Assembly (NCBI RefSeq): GCF_030817275.1
Contig: NZ_JAUSZD010000002.1
Span: 930,001 to 994,000, forward strand
Length of the DNA: 64,000 nucleotides
Direction: 5' to 3'
Source: Paenibacillus sp. V4I7
GTDB lineage: Bacteria > Bacillota > Bacilli > Paenibacillales > NBRC-103111
How positions within the stretch are numbered: position 1 is the stretch's first letter; every line of letters starts with the position of its first letter. Made by a program: the position numbers and the translations under genes. This document shows, piece by piece, positions 17,482-24,479 of this stretch. A model generated the notes under the pieces. The model saw only the letters and a list, made by a program, of their open reading frames with translations. It searched no databases and had not been told where the DNA came from.

Positions 17482-18531
17482 TTATACATTAACCTTTGAA
17501 ACTTTTGGCTCTTTGACAATCGTGTATTTTTTACCTAATAGAAATGGCATGTATTTATTAATAATGTGAATAGCAGGTACGAGTATCAACATTAATACAA
17601 TTAGACAAATCATCGATCCCCATGTTGACTGTCTTAAAGTATCCGCTGGAATATGAGATACCGCAGAGATAATCTTTACAACAATTCTTTTTATTGGGTC
17701 ATGGATACACATAATAATAAGGGTGTTCTTACCTAGAAAAGTTAACCAATTGCCACTCTTTATTTTCTTGGAGACTAAATATAGGAATAACGAGCCGCTT
17801 ATGCCTGCGATATAGTACAAAAAATAATTCCCTAAAATAAGAAAATTCATATCAACAGGTTTGTTAATAAAGGCTGCAATTACATTGATAATCAATAGTA
17901 AAATAATAAAAATGTACTCATGTGTGGATGTTAATTTGTTATTCAAATTACTCTTATGAAAAAGGTATCCTAATCCGTAAAAAACCACACTGGTAAATAC
18001 AATGTTAATTCCCCATGGAAGTCTAAATCCTAAGAAGAGACTTATAAGATACCCAACAACTGAACTGACCAGCAAAACAATAAATAGATTTCTACTTTTC
18101 TTTATGCTTTGGGCAAGCCATTGAAAAAATATTTCTGTAAAAAAGAAACACGGCAAGAACCACAGAACTATGTTGAAAACTAGCCATGTGTCACTACCGG
18201 TTCCGTAAAGTATTCCCAACAAAGGTTTGAATCTGTTTATGTCTAGGCTTTCAGGTCTGAATTTTCTTTCGATTACAAGCCAATAGATGTACCAAATAAA
18301 AGCGAAAATAAAGTATGGAATAATTAAAGACTTAAGTCGCTTTAATACAAATTCCTTATAATCCGTAGTCCTACTAAGGTAAAGGGTATACCCAGATAAA
18401 AAGAAGAAAAAGGGCATGTGAAAAGAATAAATCCAAGTTCGTATAGGATTTGTTAGAAATATATGCCCTAACACAACTAAAATAATACCAATGCCTTTGC
18501 ATACATCCAAATATTGCATCCTTATCTTCAT
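17482..18531 (-). CDS. Acyltransferase family 3 membrane protein
   Basis: A 349-aa membrane protein with about ten hydrophobic segments. The N-terminus QYLDVCKGIGIILVVLGH and the following RTWIYSFHMPFFFFLSGYTL are the conserved start of the acyltransferase-3 family (OafA/WecH/YeaN-like), where the His of the first block is needed for O-acetyl transfer to sugars. It probably acetylates a cell-surface polysaccharide or a secreted glycan. The ATG at 18531 is favoured because AAGGGGA lies 9 bp upstream; an ATG at 18540 abuts that site. It is monocistronic and AT-rich compared with its neighbours. Confidence 0.82.
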   Translation of the reverse strand: MKIRMQYLDVCKGIGIILVVLGHIFLTNPIRTWIYSFHMPFFFFLSGYTLYLSRTTDYKEFVLKRLKSLIIPYFIFAFIWYIYWLVIERKFRPESLDINRFKPLLGILYGTGSDTWLVFNIVLWFLPCFFFTEIFFQWLAQSIKKSRNLFIVLLVSSVVGYLISLFLGFRLPWGINIVFTSVVFYGLGYLFHKSNLNNKLTSTHEYIFIILLLIINVIAAFINKPVDMNFLILGNYFLYYIAGISGSLFLYLVSKKIKSGNWLTFLGKNTLIIMCIHDPIKRIVVKIISAVSHIPADTLRQSTWGSMICLIVLMLILVPAIHIINKYMPFLLGKKYTIVKEPKVSKVNV

Positions 18532-18634
18532 AGGCAACATTCCCCTTACTCAGTTTTGAACATTATAACTTATAGAGGCAATTGTTTCCACTCCTAGGAT
18601 CTCCTTTCAAGTTTCAATTAAAGGAGTTGCCGAA

Positions 18635-18919
18635 TTGGAGTATAGAATCGAGAATCTTGATTATGAATTAAGAATAATTGGAAAAAGTATTCCAGTAAAA
18701 ATATGTAGAGCATTTAAAGCAATTCCTACACTTTGGAACAGTGCGAAAAAAGATGGATTTATGCAGAAACTAATTGATATGTCGTGGGAAAAAACCAAAT
18801 GCACACTTGAAAGGCGAGTTGGGAAAGTTTGTTATGAAACTAAAGGAAACGATAGTTTCATAACAAGATCTAGCAGGCTGCCGGTGATAAATTCGGTGGC
18901 CTATTCCGTTAACGGGTAG
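18635..18919 (+). pseudogene. Truncated GyrI-like/effector-binding domain gene
   Basis: The TTG start has an AAAGGAG site. The first ~60 codons (MEYRIENLDYELRIIGKSIPVK, later IPTLWNSAKKDG) match the N-terminus of GyrI-like small-molecule-binding proteins, normally about 150 aa. Similarity stops near codon 68, where the reading frame enters copy A of the dispersed repeat (18841 onward), so the last ~26 codons are repeat sequence. It is read as a gene cut by the repeat. Confidence 0.6.
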
Positions 18920-18922
18920 GAT
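18841..18922 (+). repeat. Degenerate dispersed repeat, copy A
   Basis: Contains the core (G)GAAACGATAGTTTCATAACAAGA, a GGCTGCC...GGTGGCC hairpin half-pair and the tail CCGTTAACGGGTAGGATT. The same three blocks recur in copy C (22332-22409). It marks the point where the GyrI-like ORF is truncated. Confidence 0.6.
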
Positions 18923-18949
18923 TGTGTGGTGAGATGTACCATCAGAGCA

Positions 18950-19276
18950 TTAACTTCTAGGTGCCCATAACATTACAGACACGCCTGCAATGCAAATACC
19001 AGTTCCTAGCCAATCGTACATATCAGGTGCTTTTTTATCCACTAACCATCCCCATAAAACAGCGAGAATAACAAATACGCCACCATAAGCCGCGTAGACC
19101 CGTCCAAACGAAGGGAAACTTTGCAAAGTTGGAATGATACCGTACAAAATGAGGATGATACTCCCGACAATACCATACCAAAGGGGCTTTGATTCTCGTA
19201 ACCACAACCAAACCATGTAACCTCCGCCAATTTCAGCGAGTCCAGCAAGCACAAAAATGAATATAGTTAACAGCAC
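18950..19276 (-). CDS. YnfA/UPF0060 family small membrane protein
   Basis: A 108-aa protein with four hydrophobic segments. [21 protein letters not shown] and [23 protein letters not shown] are hallmarks of the YnfA (UPF0060) family, related in fold to small multidrug-resistance exporters. The GTG start has a GGAAGGAG site. It lies 16 bp downstream of the MerR-type gene on the same strand, so it is probably part of that operon and may contribute to cation or drug export; its substrate is not established. Confidence 0.88.
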   Translation of the reverse strand: MLLTIFIFVLAGLAEIGGGYMVWLWLRESKPLWYGIVGSIILILYGIIPTLQSFPSFGRVYAAYGGVFVILAVLWGWLVDKKAPDMYDWLGTGICIAGVSVMLWAPRS

Positions 19277-19292
19277 AAAGAAATTCTCCTTC

Positions 19293-19688
19293 CTAACACG
19301 TACCTTTGGTTTGAATATTCTCCATGCATTCTGACCAGGTAATGCATTTGCAGCTTAAACCGTTGTCCAAAATTTTGATCATTGAATTGATCTGTCTCTT
19401 TCTCTCCTCTAACTCGGAGCGTTTCTGCTCTGCCATCTGCTCCCATCGCTCGGAAAGTGAATTATCCGTTTCAAAGCCCTCTAATAAAACTAAGATTTCC
19501 TGAATGCTAAATCCAGTCTGCTGTGCAACTTTAATAAAATTGATGCGGTCAAGTAGCCTTTCATCATAACGACGTTGACCGTTTTTCCGATTCGGAGGAG
19601 GTAACAAACCGATGGATTCATAATAACGAAGTGTTGATGCGTTCACATCTGCCATTTCCGCCAGCTGACCAATACTTAACTCCGCCAT
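19293..19688 (-). CDS. MerR family regulator with Cys-rich C-terminus
   Basis: A 131-aa MerR protein: HTH at 1-70 ([38 protein letters not shown]), a coiled dimerisation helix, then a short tail carrying CKC, ECM and a terminal Cys, as in metal- or thiol-sensing MerR proteins. The ATG at 19688 is chosen (AGGGGTG 6 bp upstream) over a GTG at 19697 that lies inside that site. It is divergent from a MerT-like membrane gene and shares with it a 19-bp-spacer promoter bearing a perfect operator (19701-19731). A heavy metal is the likely inducer; which one is unknown. Confidence 0.87.
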   Translation of the reverse strand: MAELSIGQLAEMADVNASTLRYYESIGLLPPPNRKNGQRRYDERLLDRINFIKVAQQTGFSIQEILVLLEGFETDNSLSERWEQMAEQKRSELEERKRQINSMIKILDNGLSCKCITWSECMENIQTKGTC

Positions 19689-19700
19689 AAATTTCACCCC

Positions 19701-19731
19701 TTGACTTAAAGTTGACTTTAAGTTTTATACT
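19701..19731 (+). promoter_or_regulatory. MerR-type promoter and operator
   Basis: TTGACT (19701-19706) and TATACT (19726-19731) are separated by exactly 19 bp. Within the spacer ACTTAAAGT, TG, ACTTTAAGT forms a perfect 9-bp inverted repeat with a 2-bp centre (19704-19723). This is the standard geometry of a MerR-activated promoter and drives the plus-strand metal-type genes. The divergent regulator starts only 13 bp away. Confidence 0.85.
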
Positions 19732-19763
19732 TACACTATATCTCACATGGGAGGATGAAGTAA

Positions 19764-20006
19764 ATGAAAAAAAAGGGATTTCTTGCAAGTCTTGGATTGT
19801 TGGGCGCGTGCGCTCTGTGCTGTGCGATACCGCTGCTCGGCGGGGCAGCAGCTCTTGGGTTTTCATCGTTTTTCCTGGATTTGGAATTTATCGCCGTATT
19901 GGCACTTGTATTTATCATAGCGGGAGTCGTTATCTATAAGCGGCGCAAGGCATCCGGAGCATCGTGTTCAATATCAGGATGCAGTTGTAAATCTTGTTCG
20001 AAGTGA
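19764..20006 (+). CDS. MerT/MerE-like small metal transport membrane protein
   Basis: An 80-aa protein with two hydrophobic helices. The first contains GACALCCAIPLLGGAAALG, a vicinal Cys pair followed by Pro as in mercuric transport proteins of the MerT type. The C-terminus after a Lys/Arg stretch is Cys-rich (SCSISGCSCKSCSK), suggesting a cytoplasmic metal-handing tail. GGAGGATGAAGTAA precedes the ATG. It is the first gene behind the MerR-type promoter, so it probably moves or sequesters a thiophilic metal. It is shorter than classical MerT and no mercuric reductase is present. Confidence 0.65.
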   Translation: MKKKGFLASLGLLGACALCCAIPLLGGAAALGFSSFFLDLEFIAVLALVFIIAGVVIYKRRKASGASCSISGCSCKSCSK

Positions 20007-20020
20007 AGGGGGATAAAAGT

Positions 20021-20356
20021 ATGGGTAAAGAAATACCGGATACTTGTTGCCATACTGTTTTTACAAAAGAGCAGCGTGTCGAATACAAAAACGTTTGGGC
20101 AGAGCTTGAAATAAGAAGGATCGGTATTATGGAGATTGAAAATGGGTACCAGTATCAATTCCAGGGTGACTCGGAAACGCTGCACCTTGTGAATGAATGG
20201 GTTAGTATGGAGAGAAAATGCTGTCCGTTTTTAACCTTTACTGTGATAGCAAGTAGCGAAACTGAGTCAGTTTTGCTTCAATTAACTGGTAACCATGAAG
20301 CAAAAGCATTCTTACGTTCTGATATTATCGATAAGATTAATGTAATAATCAGTTAA
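20021..20356 (+). CDS. Conserved CCPF-motif protein of the MerR operon
   Basis: A 111-aa soluble protein with a Cys pair near the N-terminus (DTCCHTVF) and a second in RKCCPFLTFTVI around residues 70-80. Four paired cysteines behind a metal-type MerR promoter suggest metal binding, possibly a chaperone or sensor for the adjacent membrane protein; this is inference. The ATG at 20021 follows AAGGGGGAT and lies 14 bp after the upstream stop. Similar CCPF proteins are often found beside MerR-type genes, as far as I recall; the molecular function is not known to me. Confidence 0.6.
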   Translation: MGKEIPDTCCHTVFTKEQRVEYKNVWAELEIRRIGIMEIENGYQYQFQGDSETLHLVNEWVSMERKCCPFLTFTVIASSETESVLLQLTGNHEAKAFLRSDIIDKINVIIS

Positions 20357-20380
20357 TCAGCGAGATTGTGTACTCATTAC

Positions 20381-20436
20381 GCTAACGCAGAACTATAGTT
20401 CAATCAATAAGGGCTGCCGGAATCTGCGGCAGCCTA
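20381..20436 (+). repeat. Degenerate dispersed repeat, copy B
   Basis: Reads GCTAACGCAGAACTATAGTT, then CAATCAATAA and a hairpin GGGCTGCCG...CGGCAGCC. Here the hairpin arms are nearly perfect. It lies 24 bp after the metal operon. Confidence 0.6.
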
Positions 20437-20590
20437 ACATAGGGGCCGATACTTGCAGTACTGGGATCAGGAACTGCTCGATAAACTGCTACCCTGGTCT
20501 CAGACACTATCTCATTTTTTTGTTCAGAATTACGTCATCATATACTAGATGCATCAAGGTCGCTAGCTTCTCTCAGTTATTAAACTAGGA

Positions 20591-21574
20591 GTGAAAAATA
20601 AGGGGAAATGTCGCTCCCCAGCATATTGGGGTGAAGTGGAAACCGGAATCTACGATCTGGAGTTTCCGATTCTTAACGATCAAAGTAAATTAACTGGATA
20701 TGATTTACATACGCAAAAAATGACAAAAAACGAAAGTGCTTTGGACTTTAATTTTGATAATTTAAAGTTATGGGCAATAGATTATAGAAAGGGCGGTAAA
20801 GTGCTCTATGACCAAGAGCTGACCGACCCGATCAAAAGAATCACCAACACACGTGAAGAATTAAACGCTGTGGTCAAAGCAGAAATCCAAGTCGGAGATT
20901 TGGTCCTTCTCACTACTTCGGATGAAACGTTCGCCAAAGTGAAATTTGATAAAATAACAGCAACAAAAATCCACTTTTCCTATGTATTAGAGGCGGCTGA
21001 ACCGGTGGAGAAACAACCTGTGACTAAACCGAAAGAACCGCAAAGCTCCAGTGTAACTCCTAATGATCAATTAGATCTTATCTATTGGGGTGAGGTGAGA
21101 ACCGGAATCTACGATCTGGAGTTTCCGATTCTTAACGAGCAAGGTCAATTAACTGGATATGATTTACATACACAAAAAATGACGAAAAACGCGAGCGCCG
21201 TGGACTTTAAATTTGATAATTTAAAATTATGGGCAATAGATTATAGAAAAGGCGGTAAAGTTCTCTATGACCAAGAGCTGACCGACCCGATCAAAAGAAT
21301 CACCAACACACGTGAAGAATTAAGCACTGTAGTCAAAGCAGAAATCCAAGTCGGAGATTTGGTTCTTCTCACTACTTCGGATGAAACGTTTGCCAAAGTG
21401 CAATTCGATAAAATAACGGCAACAAAAGTCCATTTTTCTTATGTATTAGAGGCGGCAGAGCCAGTGGAGAAAAGTGAAGGTTCTGCGTCTCAAGAACAAA
21501 AAGACATCGATTCAGAACCTAAAGATTCGGAAATCATCCGGATGCTATTGTCAATGGAGCAAAAGCATCGATGA
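20591..21574 (+). CDS. Protein with two tandem ~130-aa repeats, 5' part of a frameshifted stalk-domain protein
   Basis: The ORF encodes 327 aa dominated by two nearly identical modules of about 130 aa (codons ~12-141 and ~165-294) with alternating YWGEV-TGIYDLEFPI, YDLHTQKMTKN, LWAIDYRKGGKVLYDQELTDPIKRI and VGDLVLLTTSDETFAKV. The module looks beta-rich and like a surface or ligand-binding repeat; no family is recognised. The GTG start has AGGAG only 1 bp upstream and no signal peptide, so the true 5' end may be missing. Just before the stop the frame shifts away from a stalk-domain tail that continues in another frame to 21699. Confidence 0.6.
   Translation: MKNKGKCRSPAYWGEVETGIYDLEFPILNDQSKLTGYDLHTQKMTKNESALDFNFDNLKLWAIDYRKGGKVLYDQELTDPIKRITNTREELNAVVKAEIQVGDLVLLTTSDETFAKVKFDKITATKIHFSYVLEAAEPVEKQPVTKPKEPQSSSVTPNDQLDLIYWGEVRTGIYDLEFPILNEQGQLTGYDLHTQKMTKNASAVDFKFDNLKLWAIDYRKGGKVLYDQELTDPIKRITNTREELSTVVKAEIQVGDLVLLTTSDETFAKVQFDKITATKVHFSYVLEAAEPVEKSEGSASQEQKDIDSEPKDSEIIRMLLSMEQKHR
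20624..21013 (+). repeat. Internal tandem module, unit 1
   Basis: A 390-bp unit repeated in frame 459 bp (153 codons) later at 21083-21472. DNA as well as protein is nearly identical, with long identical stretches, so the duplication is recent or has been homogenised. Confidence 0.85.
21083..21472 (+). repeat. Internal tandem module, unit 2
   Basis: Second copy of the 390-bp module, joined to the first by a ~23-codon linker rich in Lys, Pro, Gln and Ser. Differences from unit 1 are scattered single bases. Confidence 0.85.
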
Positions 21575-21699
21575 ATGCTCCTGCACAAATTATTGATGAT
21601 ACGACGATGGTTCCTGTTCGGTTTGTGAGCGAGAATTTGAAACAGCACGTACAATATGAAATTTCCGCAAAACGAATTACCATCACACCAAAAAAATAA
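21528..21699 (+). pseudogene. Frameshifted C-terminal stalk (copper amine oxidase N-like) domain
   Basis: In the frame one base off from the preceding ORF, the sequence reads HPDAIVNGAKASMNAPAQ, then IIDDTTMVPVRFVSENLKQ and ends ISAKRITITPKK. TMVPVRFVSE is the hallmark of the PF07833-type stalk domain found on many Paenibacillus surface proteins. Only the second half of the domain is present. The simplest reading is one secreted protein split by a frameshift near 21525-21545. Confidence 0.65.
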
Positions 21700-21708
21700 T
21701 CAATTTTC

Positions 21709-21744
21709 AAGGAGTTCGACTAAATTTGTCGGGCTCCTTTTTTT
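21709..21744 (+). terminator. Rho-independent terminator
   Basis: AAGGAGTTCGAC pairs with GTCGGGCTCCTT (G-T pairs inside) around TAAATTT, followed by a run of T. It lies 10 bp after the stalk-domain stop, supporting that stop as the original gene end. Confidence 0.85.
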
Positions 21745-21846
21745 GTATTACGTCCAGGTAGTGCTCAGTGCGGGGAGTCTTGTCGGTTGACAGAAAGAAA
21801 CACAACCGGCCCGGAAATTATTCCGAACCGTCTGCCTGTTACCATT

Positions 21847-22089
21847 TTATATCGGATGGTACATTTGATAATGGGGCATCGATGGTCCCTGATAAGGAGG
21901 AAATGCTTCTGCTATTTCCCAGCTTTCTACCAGTCGATGAGCCGTGTAGTAATCAAAGCCTCTTCCCATCAAATAGGTTATAGCAGCAACTTCAAACATT
22001 GCATGTTCAACTGAAGTATGTGCTGCTTCTCTTAAACCGTAATGGACAACCGGCTGCACAGCGCTTAGTACTTGATTACGGATAGGCAT
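21847..22089 (-). CDS. Small conserved-looking protein, unknown function (80 aa)
   Basis: An 80-aa ORF, MPIRNQVLSAVQPVVHYG...EVAAITYLMGRGFDYYTAHRLVESWEI, with an amphipathic helical middle and a Pro/Tyr/His-rich end (PPYQGPSMPHYQMYHPI). AAGGGAA lies about 9 bp upstream of the ATG. The regular helix pattern and ribosome site indicate a real gene. I do not recognise the family; the Tyr/Pro/His tail is reminiscent of spore-coat-type proteins but that is a guess. No operon partner is present. Confidence 0.6.
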   Translation of the reverse strand: MPIRNQVLSAVQPVVHYGLREAAHTSVEHAMFEVAAITYLMGRGFDYYTAHRLVESWEIAEAFPPYQGPSMPHYQMYHPI

Positions 22090-22261
22090 TAATAGTCATT
22101 CCCTTCGGAAAATGGTCTGTAGCGGATGGTCATTACCCTAGTCAATATATTCTCGCAGCAGTACTTTTGCACCGTGTCAGACACCCATTTACATTTCATT
22201 TAATAAACGTCTAAAAGATATCACCTACTCGAGAAGAAAAATGGATAAGTAGGGGGGAGTC

Positions 22262-22315
22262 ATGAAAATTAATTTACGCACTAAGGAATATGACACAACG
22301 AATGCTTTAAAATAA
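22262..22315 (+). pseudogene. Seventeen-codon 5' stub of a truncated gene
   Basis: A very strong site (GGGGGGAG) precedes ATG, but the frame MKINLRTKEYDTTNALK ends after 17 codons and copy C of the dispersed repeat begins 16 bp later. This looks like a gene whose remainder was lost at the repeat. The original family cannot be recognised. Confidence 0.35.
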
Positions 22316-22331
22316 TTTGGGTCAGTCATTG

Positions 22332-22409
22332 AGCTAACGAGAAACAATAGTTCAACATCAGAAGGGCTGCCGCGTGGCAGACTTTCACTCCGCTAACGGG
22401 CAGGATTAC
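22332..22409 (+). repeat. Degenerate dispersed repeat, copy C
   Basis: Blocks GAGCTAACGAGAAACAATAG, then TTCAACATCAGAAGGGCTGCCG with the hairpin partner GTGGCAG, then the tail CCGCTAACGGGCAGGATTA. It shares all three blocks with copy A. Confidence 0.6.
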
Positions 22410-22520
22410 GAAATAGATTTGATTAAGAAGAATGTTATTTGAGAGTGACAAAATGGTTGTATAGTTAATCGTACTTTGACAGAATGGTTTATTAGACAGA
22501 CACTAAAAGGAGGTTTTTTT

Positions 22521-22883
22521 GTGGATGAAACTAAAATTATTGCTTGTGAAGAACTCCTTCGGAAAGCAATGCTAACCAGTGATGTGAAACTGTTAGATGA
22601 ACTGATCGCTGACGACCTTATCTTCGTCAATCATTTCGGACAAATTTTATCAAAAGAAACTGATATTGAAGCTCATCGATCAGGAAACTTGAAAATTACT
22701 GGAATTGATGTTTTGGACCAAAGAATTAGACTCTTAGATATGTTAGCCGTAACAGTTACACGAGTGACTCTAACTGGCACCTTCGGAACTCCATTTGAAG
22801 GCGTTTTCTGTTACACTCGTGTTTGGCAGTATCGTATGGAGAAATGGCAAATTGTCTCAGGACATTGTAGTTCCGTATCGTGA
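22521..22883 (+). CDS. SnoaL/NTF2-like protein (DUF4440 type)
   Basis: A 120-aa protein with the cone-shaped NTF2-like pattern: an N-terminal helix (EELLRKAMLTSDVKLLDELIADDLIFVNHFG) then alternating strands ending in YTRVWQYRMEKWQIVSGH. These small proteins act as ketosteroid-isomerase-like enzymes or ligand binders; members with this pattern are mostly uncharacterised. The GTG start is taken because AAAGGAGG lies 7 bp upstream; the longer frame to 22476 has no site. No partner gene is present. Confidence 0.75.
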   Translation: MDETKIIACEELLRKAMLTSDVKLLDELIADDLIFVNHFGQILSKETDIEAHRSGNLKITGIDVLDQRIRLLDMLAVTVTRVTLTGTFGTPFEGVFCYTRVWQYRMEKWQIVSGHCSSVS

Positions 22884-22963
22884 TACTTCAGTTATTGCTT
22901 ATTCAAAGTTGATCATTGCAGCTGCTTGGAGTAAATGCAGATTTTGCACAAGATGTCATTACA

Positions 22964-23029
22964 TTAACGGGGAACGATAGTTCCATTTACAATGAACAAG
23001 CAAGCTACAAGTGATAAACTCGGTGGCCT
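22964..23029 (+). repeat. Degenerate dispersed repeat, copy D
   Basis: ATTAACGGGGAACGATAGTT begins the copy. It later shares GTGATAAA-TCGGTGGCC with copy A, and directly abuts the IS110 remnant. Confidence 0.5.
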
Positions 23030-23037
23030 GATGTTCA

Positions 23038-23112
23038 ACGGCCAGCCAATGGGCAAGGCAGAGCCAGTAGTGTCCGGTCGGCTCCACACCGACGATCAAC
23101 TTGTTTAGCTTT
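23038..23112 (-). mobile_element. IS110-family transposase remnant
   Basis: On the minus strand the frame reads NKLIVGVEPTGHYWLCLAHWL, matching the conserved GxEPTGHYWLNLA block of IS110/IS1111 transposases. Only ~25 codons survive; the DEDD catalytic residues and both element ends are gone. It sits between repeat copies D and E. Confidence 0.6.
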
Positions 23113-23152
23113 GTATTTTTACAAAGACCAAATTATTCGTTTTACAGGAATT

Positions 23153-23180
23153 CTAAACGCAGAACGTTAGTTCAATAACC
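23153..23180 (+). repeat. Degenerate dispersed repeat, copy E (core only)
   Basis: CTAAACGCAGAACGTTAGTT followed by CAATAA matches the core of copies B and D. The hairpin and tail blocks are missing. Confidence 0.45.
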
Positions 23181-23220
23181 ACCTTACCAAGAGACGGTTT
23201 TCTTTTACTCGCAACATTGA

Positions 23221-23250
23221 AAAAAGAGCTGGGAACCCCCAGCTCTTTTT
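23221..23250. terminator. Bidirectional rho-independent terminator
   Basis: AAAAAGAGCTGGG and its exact complement around AACC. It lies 36 bp beyond the stop of the 60-aa minus-strand gene and probably serves it. Confidence 0.85.
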
Positions 23251-23285
23251 CAGCATTTCCACCTTTTTGAACCGCTTTTAACCTG

Positions 23286-23468
23286 CTATTCTACTTCATC
23301 GTATCCTTCCGTAAAAGCATCTGCTGCTAGGTTGAGTAGTTTGTCAGCAAAGAAAAAAAACGGAAACTCGTTGCCAAACTCATCCCATCTCTCCTGAACC
23401 TCAGCAAGGACCGTGATAGTTAAATCGTTGTTTTTCAAAATAGCCTTTTCCAAGTAGCTGCGTGTCAT
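23286..23468 (-). CDS. Small acidic protein, possibly frameshifted at the 5' end
   Basis: A 60-aa ORF ending FPFFFFADKLLNLAADAFTEGYDEVE, acidic with a helical C-terminus. Its ATG has only a weak site. A strong AAAGGAG lies ~20 bp further upstream and serves ATG codons (MNMRTVYDTQLLGK) in another frame that closes after 28 codons; joining the two frames near the GGAAAAGG run would give a more natural start. So the gene may be frameshifted, or the upstream ORF a leader. A Fur-like box lies about 85 bp upstream. Function unknown. Confidence 0.45.
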   Translation of the reverse strand: MTRSYLEKAILKNNDLTITVLAEVQERWDEFGNEFPFFFFADKLLNLAADAFTEGYDEVE

Positions 23469-23552
23469 ACACCGTTCTCATGTTCATCGTCTCCTTTAAA
23501 GTGCTTCCGGGTCCGGGAGTACCTACTTTTCTTACGTGTTCAAATTCGAAAT

Positions 23553-23567
23553 TGATAATCATTATCA
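23553..23567. promoter_or_regulatory. Fur box (perfect 7-1-7)
   Basis: TGATAATCATTATCA is an exact match to the 7-1-7 Bacillus-type Fur site. It lies between the 60-aa minus-strand gene and the FecCD remnant and could control either. Confidence 0.8.
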
Positions 23568-23610
23568 ATTAATTATTGACAATTTAACCCAGTCAAAGTA
23601 AACTTTGTAT

Positions 23611-23631
23611 TGACAATGATAATCGTTATCA
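23611..23631 (+). promoter_or_regulatory. Fur box over a sigma-A promoter
   Basis: A site matching 19 of 21 positions of the tandem Fur consensus (GACAATGATAATCGTTATC core). TTGACA (23610-23615) and TATATG (23633-23638) are 17 bp apart and the box fills the spacer. The promoter now reads straight into a broken FecCD permease fragment. Confidence 0.75.
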
Positions 23632-23645
23632 ATATATGCAATTGA

Positions 23646-23936
23646 GTGATGACATCCACAGTTGCGGTGGCCGGAGGCATCAGTTTCGTCGATCTCATTG
23701 CTCCACATATGACCCGAAAGCTGGTCGGGCCTCCCTTCGGCGGTGTTCTTCCCATGTAGGCATTAATTCGCGGTTTGATGGTCGTATTGGCAGACTTGAT
23801 TGCAAGGACGGCCTTTATGCCGCACGATATTCCTGTTGGTGTATTTACGGCTGGTGTCGGCGCGCCGTTCTTTATCATTTGCTTTATCGATATTCAGCAA
23901 CACGAAAATCAGCTTAATAAGGATGAGACTAAATAA
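23646..23936 (+). pseudogene. FecCD-family iron-siderophore permease remnant (C-terminal part)
   Basis: Translated from GTG 23646 the frame gives TVAVAGGISFVDLIAPHMTRKLVGPP, then an in-frame TAG at 23757-23759, then ALIRGLMVVLADLIARTAFMPHDIPVGVFTAGVGAPFFIICF and a stop at 23936. This is the conserved C-terminal third of BtuC/FecCD/FhuB-type permeases (GxISFVGLIAPHxxR and LADxxAR...PxGVxTAxxGxPFF). The N-terminal two thirds are missing and the rest has a nonsense codon. A Fur-regulated promoter directly precedes it, so an iron-uptake operon once stood here. Confidence 0.75.
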
Positions 23937-23987
23937 AACAGGGGCATATTCTCGCGAATTATGCCCTCTTTTGTTGGAGGTGAGACA

Positions 23988-24407
23988 ATGTCCTATACGA
24001 AGCACAGACTCCTTATAGATGCCTATACAACTAATACCGATGAAAAGGAACAAGTCATTGCTATGTTAAACCGCATCATCGGGGAAGTGTCTAGCCTGGA
24101 GCTTCATTCATCCGTTCAGATTTCCCAAACGAAGGAAGCGAATACTGAAATGGATACACAAGAGCGGACGGGTGACGGAAGAAGCGGTTCCTGCTATCCG
24201 GAATTAAGCGTGAGACAGCAGGAGATTGCCATTCTCCTGGCAGCCAATTACTCCGTGCAAAAAATCGCCAAACAATTGTTTCTTTCTGAAAATACGGTAA
24301 GAAAGCATATCCAGAATATCAAAAAGATATTGGGCATCCACGAATCTGGAGTCGATTTCATCTATGCGTTGAAGAGTAGACAAGAAGAAGTGCGTAATCA
24401 GATCTGA
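23988..24407 (+). CDS. LuxR-type HTH protein upstream of the siderophore cluster
   Basis: A 139-aa protein. Residues ~75-125 form a GerE/LuxR helix-turn-helix: LSVRQQEIAILLAANYSVQKIAKQLFLSENTVRKHIQNIKKILGI. The N-terminal ~70 residues (RLLIDAYTTNTDEKEQVIAMLNRIIGEVSS) are helical and carry no recognisable receiver or ligand domain. The ATG at 23988 is used because GGAGGTGAG lies just upstream. It ends 73 bp before the Fur box of the siderophore operon and reads in the same direction, so it may be a cluster-specific regulator; this is inferred from position only. Confidence 0.75.
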   Translation: MSYTKHRLLIDAYTTNTDEKEQVIAMLNRIIGEVSSLELHSSVQISQTKEANTEMDTQERTGDGRSGSCYPELSVRQQEIAILLAANYSVQKIAKQLFLSENTVRKHIQNIKKILGIHESGVDFIYALKSRQEEVRNQI

Positions 24408-24479
24408 TGATCTTTACTGGTTTTTATCGTCGGAAATGATCATTTACAACTCCATTTGTTCAATGTTACGATTTATATA

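Noticed and set aside
20440..20545. Frame reading YWDQELLDKLLPWSQTL
   Set aside because: Looked like a transposase scrap, but I could not place it in any family with confidence and it is only about 30 codons.
20624..21472. Two evenly spaced repeats considered as a CRISPR or other array
   Set aside because: Units are 390 bp, coding and in frame, so this is a protein domain duplication. No short-repeat/spacer array was seen anywhere in the window.
23573..23878. 101-aa minus-strand frame over the Fur boxes
   Set aside because: Antisense to the FecCD fragment, whose translation is clearly recognisable, and it would run through the promoter.
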